64,000 nucleotides of DNA from assembly GCA_036898135.1 (NCBI GenBank), contig CM072511.1, positions 44,633,141 to 44,697,140 of the forward strand, given 5' to 3'. The stretch's first letter is position 1; each line of letters opens with the position of its first letter. Below are positions 34,064 to 46,200 of the stretch, piece after piece. The translations under genes and the position numbers were made by a program. The notes beneath the pieces are model-generated. The model was not told where the DNA came from and did no database searches. It was given only the letters and a program-made list of their open reading frames with translations. The DNA is from Oncomelania hupensis. Taxonomy: Eukaryota > Mollusca > Gastropoda > Littorinimorpha > Pomatiopsidae.

Positions 34064-34418
34064 CAAACACGTGCGCGCGACCTTTTGACACGGGTTCTCT
34101 ATGGCGGCAGACTTTAGCTAATTGGTGGGATGGCTTTCCGTTGTTGGACATAAGCAGTTCCCTCAATTAGTTAAAGTAAGTAACCAAGCCGTCTATATCC
34201 TTTGTTCCAGCGATACGGTGCCAGAAAGTTGTCATAGTAACTGGCACTGACATAAAGTTCATGAGGGGATACATAATTCACTAAAAGGGTCGGCGAAAGG
34301 ACACAGAAGTCCATGGTTTATATTTTTTGTGGAAGAAAAGGGAGAAGGGGAGAGGAGGAGGGGAAGTGGGGGAGGGAAGGGAGTGTTCCGTAATATTATT
34401 GTAATACCTAACACTTTT
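34063..34418. other. Unannotated stretch
   Basis: Nothing recognised. Confidence 0.35.
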
Positions 34419-34430
34419 TGTCTGCGTTCC

Positions 34431-35163
34431 TTCTCCCCCCCCCCCCCCCCCTGTTGGGGTGGCGGGGGTTTCAGTATAAATAGTATCCCCAAATTTTTGG
34501 AAATTTAGTGCTTTAAATTCCCACTGTCGCTGTCTTTCTCATTTGTTCTGTCTCATTCCTGCTCTGTTCTATCAATCTGCTATACTATCTTCTTCTTCGC
34601 TAGACCAGTCACCTACCTTTTTTCTTAAAAACTCTTCCGGGACAAGATTCCTTATTTGTGTGTGAGGTCTGTTGGATCAGCTTGGGAATATTGGACGCTT
34701 TCTGCCAGGTGGTCACTAGGGCTTCCTATGAAGTTATTATTTAGCAATGTAGGCATTTTATATGTATGTGTTTTGTTGATAATTTACAATAATGTTTGTA
34801 TTCTATTTTGTTTTTGTAAACGGGGGTTCGATAAATTAGAGTACAGCCTCAGCGTCCCCTGCGTGGGATGTCTTTATTGTAAAGTGACTGGCTGGTGGAG
34901 AGTATTCAGTTTTACCACTAGGGTAACTAACTGTAGATTATAGTCACACGACACAGGCGACTACTGGTCACATTATTCTGACACCAGCGAACCAGTTGAT
35001 GGTAAGGGGAAAATAATATGGTCACACATTGGCCAATCCGGGATTCGAACCACCACTAGGGTTGTTTCATCAGATCTTTTATGCGGATCGGGGGTTGTCC
35101 GGTCCTGATTTGGCTCGGAAGAGTCCGCTGGACCTAAAGCAATAATCATGTAGTGTAGTGTAG
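34431..35163 (+). mobile_element. Pentamer-tailed retroposon (copy 4), with nested SINE
   Basis: The only copy on the plus strand. The 5' end has CAGTATAAATAGTATCCCC at about 34473-34491 and the 3' tail is (TAGTG)n rather than (TAATG)n. A perfect 12-bp duplication TGTCTGCGTTCC flanks it (34419-34430, 35164-35175). A 128-bp SINE fragment plus its 10-bp duplication interrupts the body at 34924-35061. Confidence 0.9.
34924..35051 (-). mobile_element. 5'-truncated family-1 SINE nested in the retroposon
   Basis: Starts on the minus strand at GGTTCGAATCCCGGATTGGC (B box) and lacks the A box. Flanked by a perfect 10-bp duplication ACCACTAGGG (34914-34923, 35052-35061) taken from the host retroposon. 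Confidence 0.88.
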
Positions 35164-35175
35164 TGTCTGCGTTCC

Positions 35176-35704
35176 CAAACTCATTCATCACTCATTCCTC
35201 CTTTACCCGAAGGGTTGAATCTAATTTGGAGTATACCAAAGTTGCGATGCTATCAGTGAACTTCAGTTGAATTTCTGTGGGCGAGCCACATGCTTCTTGT
35301 TTTCCACACACACTTTTTTGTCATTCCTAAGAGCTGTATTATAATAATAAAGTCAAGATGATCATTAACTTTCCTTACCACCATAATCGTCACCACCACC
35401 AGTCACCAACATCACCACAACAATCACCATGAAAACAGTAAGCCTGTCATCAAGTTCATCAAACTTATATAAAACGCACGCCTTAGTTCAATAATATGAT
35501 CAATAGCCTACTGTAATTTGTCCAGTCAGACATTTGTGGAACGGACAGCAGCAGGCTGTGAAACTGGTCAACCTTCACATTGGCGTGCAAATGTGAGGCA
35601 CTGTCTTGGTTACATACAATTTCATAGAAACAAAAACGAAGGATTTTGTTCCGAGGTTATAGCATGGGTTTGTTATTAGGACTACATCTGCAACTATTTT
35701 TTTT
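35176..35704. other. Unannotated stretch
   Basis: Short (ACC)n/(CATCACC)n patch near 35380-35430. Nothing recognised. Confidence 0.4.
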
Positions 35705-36127
35705 AATCGTTCTTATATAGCGCTTTTCCAGCTCAAGAGCTGCTCAAGGCGCTGGCCGATACAGGATCTAACTCAAGCCGCCCGAGACGCCCACCCACAG
35801 CCTTTGGGCGCATGGTCTGACGCCCGGACAACTGAGCACAATCCTGGGCAGCCAGGGATGGGGGAGAAGGACCTAGGTGCATGCTGGGTGTTTTCTTGTC
35901 ACCGGCACTCACCCGTCTAGGACTTGAGCGTCAGGATCTTTAAAGTCCGTTATGATGGAATGTATGCGACACAGACTAGACCTCGGTTTATACTCTCATC
36001 CGAAGGAGTAGGAAAACAGGAGTAAAGTGTCTTTCCCAGGTACACAACACAATGGCCCGGCCAGGGCTCGAACCCGGGACCTTCCGATCCGCAAGCCGAA
36101 GCACTACCATTAGACCACAGTGCCTCC
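35705..36127 (-). mobile_element. Full-length tRNA-head SINE with V-SINE-like tail
   Basis: On the minus strand: tRNA-like head (GTGGTCTAATGGTAGTGC, then GGTTCGAGCCC), a conserved middle (GGGAAAGACACTTTACTCC), a long body, and a tail GAAAAGCGCTATATAAGAAC. Such a tail is characteristic of V-SINE-type families and is shared with LINE 3' ends. A 5'-truncated relative lies at 39355-39588. No target duplication found. Confidence 0.82.
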
Positions 36128-36348
36128 CTATTACACTATTGTGTAGTACCACTATCAGTAGTAAGATATTTTAAAACGAATGGTTATTTTCTTATATATT
36201 TTATTTTATTAACACACTCTTCAGCCCATTTGCAACAATACTCACGAAACGTACTCCATAAAACGATATAATACTAATACCAACATTGTCTACATCAAAT
36301 GAATGGATCATTTTTGTATTTCGAGTACCTTTCATGACGACGAACAGT

Positions 36349-36472
36349 TTGTGTGTGTGTGTGGGTGTGTGTGGGTGTGTATGTGCGGGTGTGTGTGTGT
36401 GCGTGTGGGTGTGTGTGTGTGTGTGTGTGTGTGTAGGTGTGTGTGTGTGTGTGTGTGTGTGTATGTTGTAAA
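36349..36472. repeat. (TG)n microsatellite with GGG variants
   Basis: TG repeats interspersed with GGGTG and GCG units. Confidence 0.96.
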
Positions 36473-36943
36473 TCTTCATTAAACCAAAACTTTGTAGAAT
36501 ATGATATATTTAACGTTTCAAATCTTTGGCCAGTTGTAGCTTTCTAGTATCTATTTTTAGGTCTATGCTAATCATACAAGTGCCCATCTGTCAGAAGAAC
36601 TACAGGCGGGCAGGCTGCCCTTTCTCAAGTGAACATACTGCAAAGCGCTTCATCACAGGGGTACTTCCTAGTAAAAACACAACTTGCTTTCGCCCAGAAA
36701 GACGCCCTGGAGCGCTAGAAGATGCTGAGAAAGGTTATCGTAGCTGGGCTATGACTGTAAAAAAGGAATTTATCAGGTGTACCAGGTACGTTTGGTAAGC
36801 TTTGTTGTCATACAGTAGTTTGAGTCTGACTGTAGCTAATATTTTCTACGTTCAGTACTGTTTTGTTAAAATGCGTCGAGTTGTGCACTGTTTCTTTGCT
36901 GAACTGTTTTTTTTTTTAAATTTCTTCCTTTGTTCGCTACTTT
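36473..36943. other. Unannotated stretch with an unassigned open frame
   Basis: A plus-strand frame at 36526-36798 is open and not low-complexity (PICQKNYRRAGCPFSSEHTA), followed by CCAG/GTACG, which could be a splice donor. No family recognised. Confidence 0.25.
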
Positions 36944-37318
36944 CTTTGTCTACTTCTTTCTTTGTTTCTTTCTTTTCATTTTTTCTATCTTTTTTGTATT
37001 TCTTCTTCTTCTTCTTCTTCTTCTTCTTCTTCTTCTTCTTCTTCTTCTTCTTCTTCTTCTTCTTCTTCTTCTCAGCGCTCATGAGTCTAAACATCAAAAG
37101 AGGATATTAGAAAACATTAGAGCAAACGTCGTTCAAATCGTATTTGTATCTCATTAACACGTTCAGAAGAAGAAGAGGCAGAAGAAGAAGAAGAAGAAGA
37201 AGAAGAAGAAGAAGAAGAAGAAGAAGAAGAAGAAGAAGAAGAAGAAGAAAAAAGAAAGGAAGAAAGAAAAAAAGAATGAAAAGAAAGAAACAAAGAAAGA
37301 AGTAGACAAAGAAGTAGA
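36944..37318. repeat. Long imperfect palindrome made of TTC/GAA tracts
   Basis: Left arm about 36944-37072 (CTTTGTCTACTTCTTTCTTT, then a (TTC)n run) and right arm about 37167-37318 ((GAA)n, then AAAGAAAGAAGTAGACAAAG) are reverse complements, including the non-repeat outer parts. Spacer about 37073-37166. Confidence 0.85.
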
Positions 37319-37357
37319 CACTTCCTCTCCCATTTCTAGCTTCCTCTCAAACGCACA

Positions 37358-37360
<3 letters not shown>

Positions 37361-37436
<76 letters not shown>

Positions 37437-37448
37437 CCTCCCTCCCTC
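37361..37448. repeat. (TC)n microsatellite
   Basis: About 35 TC units, then CCCT units. Confidence 0.97.
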
Positions 37449-37640
37449 TTATTAACTAATACTTTAAACCTCCTCCATTCTGTTCCCCATTCTAAGCAAT
37501 TGTATCATTTTTTTCTGGCCACCGAGTGCTAGGGTGCCAGATCCACATAGATACATCGCAGACAAAGTGCACCATCTCACCTGGACCACAGGTGTGTTCC
37601 TTTATACCTATCGTACGACCTGTTAATGAAAAGGAAAGAA

Positions 37641-37641
37641 G

Positions 37642-37699
<58 letters not shown>

Positions 37700-37760
37700 A
37701 AAGAAGAAGAGGAAGAAGAAGAAGAAGAAACAACAACAACAACAACAACAAGAAGATCAA
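37641..37760. repeat. (GA)n, (GAA)n and (CAA)n compound
   Basis: GA to about 37697, GAA-rich to about 37730, then CAA units. Confidence 0.95.
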
Positions 37761-38089
37761 GAAGAAGAAGTAGAAAAGAAACAAAACAACAACGACGACG
37801 ATGACGAATGCGAGATGAATAAACAAGGCAGTATTTAGAAGAAAAAAAAGAGTGAAAAATACCCAAAAAGGTAATTTTTAAATAACCGCCATTTCTCCGA
37901 AGATTGAAGATATCTGAAGAGGGAACTTCGTGTGTGAATCGGATCCAAATAACTGGAATTTGATAGATAGAAGAAAAAGGAGAGGAAAAATAAGACGGAG
38001 CAGGAAAAGAAAGATTTTTTTTTAAATAAGAACTAAAATAAAATAAAATATTTTTTTGTTAAAGCGCACACAAAACACAAAAGAGTGAG

Positions 38090-38148
38090 AAAGAAGAAGA
38101 AGCAGAAGAAGAAGAAGAAGAAGAAGAAGAAGAAGAAGAAGAAGAAGC
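38090..38148. repeat. (GAA)n microsatellite
   Basis: About 19 AGA units with one GCA. Confidence 0.96.
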
Positions 38149-38684
38149 GGTGCGATGTTGTTGTTCTTTTTTTTTCCTTCACTTTTGTCAGCCAGTAATT
38201 TGCCATACGTTTGCCCTGAGGATCGATGGCTTATCAAGATCGAAACGAGTTTATTAGCATTTTTATTCTCACTCTGCGCTGTGATTGAGCCAATTTTCTA
38301 ACCCACTACTCTTCCGCGCGCCTCCCTCCTCCTTCACCCCCAACCCCTCTCTCTCTCTCTCCACACACACAAAAACAACTCACGGACGCACACAAAGAAA
38401 CAATAGGGCACGTCAGCACACAACAGACACACAAGCGTACCGACGGAAACTCCGACGCATGCGCGCGCACACAACAAGCCAAGACAGTAACAAACGCTCA
38501 CGCGCACTCAAACACACGTGATAGTCTGCTACAAAAGGACTCTCAAACTATGACAATTACACACCTTACATCACAATGCCTCCACTCATCCAGCCCCCTA
38601 TATGCTGCTGTGTCCGGGGACGGTAATCTACAAAGAAGAATACAACTACATCGGCAGTCAGACAGGCAGACAAACACAAACACA
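38149..38684. other. Unannotated stretch
   Basis: CA-rich patch at 38361-38520. No supported gene. Confidence 0.4.
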
Positions 38685-38686
38685 GA

Positions 38687-39269
38687 CATTACATTACATT
38701 ACATGGTTACTGCTTTAGGTCCAGCGGACTCTTCCGAGCCAAATCAGGACCAGAGAAGTGAAAGAGGACTCTTCCCTGATCCTCATAAAAGATCTGCCGA
38801 AACAACCCTAGTGGTAACTCTGAAGGCAATCTACCAGCCGGTCACTTTACAATACAGACATCCCACGCAGGGGACGCTGAGACTATACTTTAAGTTATCT
38901 AACTCCCGTTTACAAAAACAAAATAGAATCAACAAAACACATACATATAAAATGCCTACATTGCCAAATAATAACATCATAGGAAGCCCCAGTGACCATT
39001 TGGCAGAAAGCACCCAATATTCCCAAGCTGATCCAACAGACCTCACACAAAATGAAGAATTTTGTCCCGGAAGAGTTTTCAAGAAAAAGGTAAGCTTACA
39101 TTAGGTGACTGGTCTAGCGAAGAAGAAGATAGTATAGTAGATTGATGGAACAGAGTAGGAATGAGAAAGAACAAAGGAAAAAGACAGCGACAGTGGGAAT
39201 TTAAAGCACTAAATTTCCAGAAAGTGGGAACACTATTTATACTGAAACCCCGGGCACACCCACGGGGGT
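38687..39269 (-). mobile_element. Pentamer-tailed retroposon (copy 5)
   Basis: Same order as the other copies. Relative to the 30-kb copy it has a small internal deletion near 38930 and shares the extra AGAGAAGTGAAAGAGGACTC block with the 26.4-kb copy, which splits the family into two subtypes. The flanks ACACAGAC and ACACGCAGAC are at best an imperfect duplication. Confidence 0.85.
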
Positions 39270-39354
39270 ACACACGCAGACGTGAGATTCGTTATTTCAT
39301 CATGTCATACATACACACGCGTCAGTTCCGAACTAAATCTTTACTTATTTATGT

Positions 39355-39588
39355 ATTTTATCACTTTTATAAAGCGCTTTTCCAGCTCAAGAGCAGCTCA
39401 AGGCGCTGGTCGATCGATACAGGACTAATTCAAACCTTAGGGCGCATAGTCTGACGGTCAGACGATTGAGCACAATCCTGGGCCAATGGGGATGGAGAGA
39501 AGCGACCTAGTGCGTGCTGGGTATATTTGTGTAGTCGACACTCACCCGCCTAGGACATGAGCATCAGGATCTTTAAAGTCCATTCGAA
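39355..39588 (-). mobile_element. V-SINE-like SINE, 5'-truncated
   Basis: Matches the 3' half of the 35.7-kb SINE (TTATAAAGCGCTTTTCCAGC, CAGGATCTTTAAAGTCC); the tRNA head is missing. Confidence 0.78.
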
Positions 39589-39625
39589 GTTTGCGTTATA
39601 TATACTATATTTGATATAACAATAT

Positions 39626-39656
39626 AAATAATAATAATAATGATGATAATGATAAC

Positions 39657-39725
<69 letters not shown>

Positions 39726-39790
39726 CATTTGTACAGCTCCTTTCCGCACTAGAGCTCATAGCGCATTACAGCAAAGCAAAGCAACCCAAA
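39626..39790 (-). repeat. (AAT)n tract with LINE/SINE-type tail
   Basis: (AAT)n to about 39724 joined to ACATTTGTACAGCTCC and CATAGCGCATTAC. On the minus strand this reads GCGCTATG...AGCTGTACAAATGT(ATT)n, resembling the LINE 3' end at 59200-59242 (AAAGCGCTGTACAAATTG). Confidence 0.6.
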
Positions 39791-40629
39791 AAAATATCAA
39801 TAATTTAAAAAAAAAAATTATGGAATAACATAGATGACTTGCATTCTTCAAGGCAAAAGTTAAAGGTGAAGTGACCCGTAGAAAACACCTTTTTGTGGGT
39901 TCAAGGGTATACCCAAACTATAGTCTAAACACGTACCCCTTTTCCTCAGAACCGCACTCGGAGGACCTGCGAATACCCCCAAGCAAAATTCATGTTACCG
40001 GAGATTGCCGAGTGCAACGGGAAGACCCGAGAATCCACTTCTACGTCACAACCTTTGTAATAGTTGTCAGTGCATACTAACACCATGTCTTGCGAATAGA
40101 TGAAATTCCACACCCAGACAGACATGATACATACCTCTTGTACTCTTTATCTAAGTCACAAACGGGAAAGTTTTGCCACAGGCGCTCACATTTGGGTCGC
40201 GCTCACGGCATTTTAATATATTATGACCGTAAAATTAATTTCACTGACAGGCCACCACGAACGTGACTACGGCTACATTTGCTTCAAAAATATAGGTGAG
40301 ATCCACTTTAACAGTGATGAACAAACCCCAAATCGAAGTAATGCTGTTAAAATAGAGCTAAGCATCCAATCGTCATCCAAAAGCGGTGTCTAGACGCAGC
40401 GTGACGCGTCAAAGAACGATTGCCTTTCTAACTGACCAGTGCTTTGTTCCTACTTCACCGGCCCACGGTCAAAGGATTAAGGGTCATTTGCACTAGAACG
40501 GTATTCTGATGGGTGGCCAGCGCTTCTGTCCTGAGTGGCGGTCAGCTCATTGACGGGGTGAAAGAAAGATCGAAATTGACCTAGTGACGGGTCTGAAATG
40601 ATCCAAGAAGAAAGAAAGACCAGGGGTAG
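39791..40629. other. Unannotated stretch
   Basis: Nothing recognised; not low-complexity. Confidence 0.4.
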
Positions 40630-40631
40630 AG

Positions 40632-40687
<56 letters not shown>

Positions 40688-40751
40688 GAAGAAGAAGAAG
40701 AAGAAGAAGAAGAAGAAGAAGAAGAAGAAGAAGAAGAAGAAGAAGAAGAAG

Positions 40752-40795
<44 letters not shown>

Positions 40796-40872
40796 GATTA
40801 AGAAGAACAACAAGAAGATTAAGGAGAACAACAAGAAGATTAAGAACAACAACAAGAAGAACAAAGAAGAAC
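40630..40872. repeat. (AAT)n(GAA)n(CAA)n compound array
   Basis: Three trinucleotide blocks: AAT to 40686, GAA to 40752, CAA to 40796, then degenerate AAGAACAAC units. Confidence 0.97.
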
Positions 40873-41151
40873 AAGAAAAAGAACAAGGCAAGCCAGATGT
40901 CTGGAAAAGAAAGAAAAACGTAAACGATGAGGAGGAGTGTGAGGAAGAGGCGGAGATTATGAGGAAAGACTGAGAAAGAAAGAATTACAGGAGAGGTAAG
41001 AGGAAGGAGTTCTCTCTCTCTTTCTCCCACTCTCTCTCACACAGAGTACATTAATCAGTACAACTTATGTTAATCTGATGAATAAAAATTGATACAACTC
41101 ACACACAAACACACACATACACACACACATCCTGCCTCCCTCCCCTCTGGG
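40873..41151. other. Unannotated stretch
   Basis: Purine-rich, then short CA runs. Confidence 0.35.

Positions 41152-41220
<69 letters not shown>
41152..41220. repeat. (TC)n microsatellite
   Basis: About 33 TC units. Confidence 0.97.
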
Positions 41221-41619
41221 AGTTCACACTTTCATCGTTCCACAACTATTCCCTTCCTTGTCTCCCGCCCCAGTAGCCAGCCTTTAGCTACAGGTAACTT
41301 CTGATAGCTAGGATAGACAGCAGACCGCCTCAAGCAAGTTCGGCACCCCTACATCGCGAGCGGTCAGAGTTCGGTATTCACTAGCCTTCGGACATCCGTC
41401 ACAAAATATAAAGCTCTGCAGAAGTTCACGAGTTCGCGTTGACCACCTGTCCGTGTACACAACACTTCATACAGCGCAGCTGACCCTTGTGAGGCCTAAG
41501 CTCAATACAGACTCGCCCATGCAGTGTGATCAACAGAACTTGTCAACTAAGAACTCCCTTTCTATCTTCCATGATTCCCCTACCCCTTCCCTCACAGCCT
41601 TCTTCCCCTCCCCTCCCCC
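41221..41619. other. Unannotated stretch
   Basis: Nothing recognised. Confidence 0.35.
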
Positions 41620-41880
41620 ACCTCCTGGTCCCACCGCCGTACGAGGTAGAGCGTTTGCCTGGCACACCGATGATTAAGTTCGAATCCTGTGGGGGGGGGG
41701 GGGGGGATAAAAAGTGGCAAATTTTCACTGTCCATTTTAGCAGTATCATTGCTCTGGTGGTTCAGTGTTGATTTAGGTCCCAAACTCTTGTTATCCCCGC
41801 CTGCTATATTGCAAGTGGTGGGTGTTTCTTTCTTTTTGCAAGGCGCACTGAGCATGTGATGGGGATGTGGATGATCCTAC
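41620..41880 (+). mobile_element. tRNA-like SINE (family 3)
   Basis: CGAGGTAGAGCGTTTGCCTG and AAGTTCGAATCCTGTG resemble a diverged A box and a B box, followed by a G-run and then the body GCTCTGGTGGTTCAGTGT shared with 5265-5350. Boundaries are approximate. Confidence 0.5.
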
Positions 41881-42193
41881 TATACAAGGCAGCGTCAATC
41901 ATCATCATTATCATCAACATCATCATTATCAACATCATCATCATCGCAAGCAGCAGCATCATCACTGTCGTTGTATTTGCTACCATCAAAGCCACATCAT
42001 GATCATCACCGCCACCGCTATAATCAAAGACCAGCGCCATAACCAAAAACTTCATCACACCATCACCAATATCATCACATCCACCATTATCAACGAATGC
42101 TACCACCATCATTGTCAACATCACATCCACAACAATCAACACTACCGTCATCATCATTACCATCATCATCTTCAACCTCCTCATCCTCATCTC

Positions 42194-42194
<1 letters not shown>
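41881..42194. repeat. CAT/CAC-rich low-complexity region
   Basis: Degenerate CATCAT and CACCAT units throughout; open frames on either strand reflect this bias. Confidence 0.75.
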
Positions 42195-42250
<56 letters not shown>

Positions 42251-42266
42251 CCTCTCTCTCTCTCTG
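42195..42266. repeat. (TC)n microsatellite
   Basis: TC units with CCCC interruptions. Confidence 0.96.
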
Positions 42267-42521
42267 ACATCTGAAGTGGGATTTCTTTTCATCACAACTG
42301 TCAAGGTTATTAAACTGAAATAAAGCTCGGCGCTGATAGTCGGGTACTCCCAACGCGCTGAAGGCCAATTGAAAGGGTGGATAGATGGAGGCTGGGTAGG
42401 TGACCATGAACTCGGCTTGAACCGGGTGTCCGACCAACACCCTGGACCCATGAGCCATGACTGACCATCTGCTATTTTTGTTGGACTTGGGCATGCTGTT
42501 TGGTTTTCTGCTTAGCTCGGT

Positions 42522-42525
<4 letters not shown>

Positions 42526-42570
<45 letters not shown>

Positions 42571-42590
42571 CTCTCTCTCTCTCTTTTTCT
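42526..42590. repeat. (TC)n microsatellite
   Basis: TC units with one GCTC interruption. Confidence 0.96.
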
Positions 42591-43249
42591 TGCGCCTGTG
42601 TCTTGTAAACAGCGCAGAACAGATTTTTCGTGAAGTTCTTTGATTGGTCTATTTCGTTACTTGGAACTTAAACTTACGTATTTGTTGGTGTATTAATGAA
42701 GATGTGTGTGGTCAACAGAAATGTTATTGCTTCACTGGAATTTTCTATCAGTGATTGTTGTGATCGTCTGAATTGTTTTTGTTCACCGTTGTTCATTCTG
42801 GCTGCCATTGTAATTCCAAACTCGGACAGATGGCAAACACGCAAAACAGTGAAATTTTGTTGATTTATGGAACAATTACATCAATTTTTAAGCAGTGTTT
42901 TTATGGATTTGATGTGTTTATAATATTGGTCGTCGGGTGTTGGCATTTGATTCGAAATTCACACTTCCAACATTTTACCAACTAGTAGAACTGAATTATG
43001 ACGCACGTTGTTTACGTCGTCTTGATTAATGACGTAAAAAGTCTACAGCGTCTGCTGGTTTGTTTTGAGCAAGCAGATACGTGGGCACGTGTTTGACACG
43101 ATTCGTATAATTTGTGTGCGCTTTAGTGTAACTGAAGTATACAGCAGTTTACTGTTGAACTAAGAAGGGAAACAAAATCTTCCTGCAAACTGCTAAAAAA
43201 AACCACATGTGTATTACATCACCAATAAAGTTTTAATCCAAGGTAGAGC
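42591..43249. other. Unannotated stretch
   Basis: Nothing recognised. Confidence 0.4.
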
Positions 43250-46200
43250 GTGTTGTGAGTGGGGTAGAAGATGAATTTAGAAGTCTGCAGGCCATTGTCC
43301 TCACTCTAGCTTCCAGCCACAGTGCGCCAGAGCAGATCACCATGAGTGGCATGCTGCAACCTGACGTCAATATTGCCAGAACCATCATGGACACGTCAGT
43401 TGCAAGGGTTGAAAATGATACGTCACTGTTGCCATCCAGGATGTCAGCACAGCAATAAGAAGCTCCACGCAGTGTCCAGAGATGAGTTGATGGCTTGTCC
43501 TCTCTCTATACCGTCTGATACAACTGCTAACCCCGTTCTTGCACCTTCGCAGGGAGGAACAACGAAGCTTAACGTCCTATTGCATCAGCGTTAAGGACGA
43601 TCACCACGTCGCCACCCTGACAACAATGATCATCATCATCATATCAAAGATAATGCACCTTCGCAGTCTGATGTGGGCTACAAGTCTTGCTTCCTCACCT
43701 TTTGATACGACCGTCATCCGTCTTTCTTCCGCAATACCTGATTCAGCCGCTAAGGCTCTCATCACGCCATCAAATGAAGCGGCAAGCATGGTGATGGAGC
43801 TGATGGCAGATCTCCTTGTGGAAATACCAAAGGAAGATGCAATGACGTCTGTAAAAAATATATTTATCTGATGATGCACTGAAACCAGTGAATGAAATTA
43901 CCTATGCTAGTTCTCTCCCTGCAATATCGTATGATCAAGCTGGCTGTATGAATGAAGCTACTGCTGTCTTGGTAACCAACGCCAGCACAGCCGAGGTCGG
44001 GGTTCAAACGAATGAAGAATACGACTCAGTTGAAGAAATTCAGCCCATTGTGGAAAATCTAAGATATCAAATTTCCTTCCTCAAGTCAATGCTGAGAGAA
44101 ATGCGAACCACTCTAAAATTGACCTGACGACCTGAAAATTGTGGTAACTAATAACTCTAGCGCTCAGAGTCAGCCTGCACCACCTGGCTCATGTCCAGTG
44201 CACAAAGTAAGGAGGCCGACGCCTGAAACACAACTGAATCCTCCCTGCAAGCCTCTTGAGAAGATCACACGACCCACACCAAAATCTCGGTCCAAGATGC
44301 CGGTCACAAATTACTTGGAGAAACCAAACCTATGCTGGAAAGACCTCAGCAAAAAGCCGTAGAAGTCGTGTCCGACGAAGGTGATGATGAAGTTGGCCCA
44401 GTCTGTCTGAAGATCAACAACACCAAGGATGAATCACCAAAACTCAGTCGTTGCAGTAGCCCTCATCCACCTGAAGCTACCACTCCATATTCTAACATTG
44501 AAATATCCAATGAACTGGCCGCAGCTTACAGATCTCCAGCCAGGTGCCAAGACACTTATAATAATAATAATAATAATAACGGATTTTTATATAGCGGGTA
44601 CTCCAGCCTATGACCAGACTCACCACGCTTTACATAGTCATTACATATAAATACATGCACTCGATGAAACATCACTTTTGCTACAATACACCAAAAGACG
44701 GGACAGTAAAGGTACAGACTATTTACAACTATGTACATAAATTACAAAAAAGACAAAGAATAGACTATTTACAACTATGTACACAAATGACAAAAAGACA
44801 GAAGGTAGAATAGCAAAAACCTATTCACAGCTATTTATATGCCCGGTTAGGCCCAGGAAGAAAAACAGTATAAATATTTATTTACAGCCGTGTATACACT
44901 TACGGATCAGACATAGGCAAAAGATGAGAGAATGGCAGCGGGATACAAATCAATCTGAGTAATGCAGTTTGAAGAGGTGGGTTTTGAGGGCCTTTTTGAA
45001 TGCTTGTGTTGATTGTATGTTGCGGATATGGGAGGGAAGGGAATTCCACTGCTTAGGTGCGGAGTAACCTAACTTATCTTAGGGGACTCTGTTGTTGCTG
45101 GTCTACATGGCAATAAAATGTCGGTAGCGAACAAAACCACTCTGTTTCTGGGCTATACAGGTCATCGCTTATGGACATGCTGAAATGGACAACTACCCAC
45201 AATGATCTCACTACCCTTGTTTTGCATGTTGTTATCAACGACTGCAAACGCTGGCATGTCTTGGGCAATAAAACCTGGCGCACTATTATATCTCAGTGCC
45301 GACCATGCTTTCCGAAGGCAAGAGTACTGCAGTCCACTATCCTCCAACTAAGTAAAAACCATATACACATCAATACTTGCATTGATGAACAGAACATCTG
45401 CATGAAGAAAGTGTGTAAACAGTTTGATGGCGTCAATCTTGTCGACAACGATGCGGTCTTCTACACTTAATCGGGCAAGATCAAGACTGTATGGTTCAGA
45501 GACCAAATCCACTCCAACATCCGAGGTAGTAGTTGTCTAGCCTTTAACATCAAAAGATCCTACTCCAAGAGAAGCGACATCGTACCAAGCAAAACTCAGA
45601 TTCGAAGTTATCCTCATCGGCATGAAGCAACCTTGAAACCCAACCAGCCTACTGGGGCAGTTACGAAGTCCACGGCAAACTTTCAATCACAGACTGCCAG
45701 TTACTTATGGTGTGATCCCATGCTGACCCAAATACTAGCTTCATTTACTCCTCTGTCGTTAACGGGATTCATAACGCTACTACAAGCTACGTGATCCAGT
45801 CCTTTGTAACAAGAGGCATCTCCCTCTGATGAAGAAAGGTGTCAAAAGCCCAAGGCCAGCACACGTCACTGTCCTTGGTTTCAAACAACCTAATCAACAT
45901 CAGCAGCTATGACACCCAGACCCACAGCTAATAACTTCAACAACCATTTTCTTTAAAATCCTTAATAAAAACAATATTAAACAGGTTGAAAATCATAAAC
46001 GGTCAGTCATAATCCTAGACAACAAACTCTGTTGGCATTCACATATTGAAAGTCTTTATACAACTCTCTAAACAAAATTGTTTATGTTGTCTAAGCTTCA
46101 ATTTATATCATAACTGCGGATGCTAAAAAAAAAACTTTTTTATAATGCTCCTATCAAACCTCACATTGATTATGCATAAACAATATGAGACGGCTGCAGT

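Noticed and set aside
42090..42494. Minus-strand frame MPKSNKNSRWSVMAHGSRVL
   Set aside because: The first ~75 residues look protein-like, but the frame runs into a GA tract and no family or splice support was seen. Left out as unsupported.
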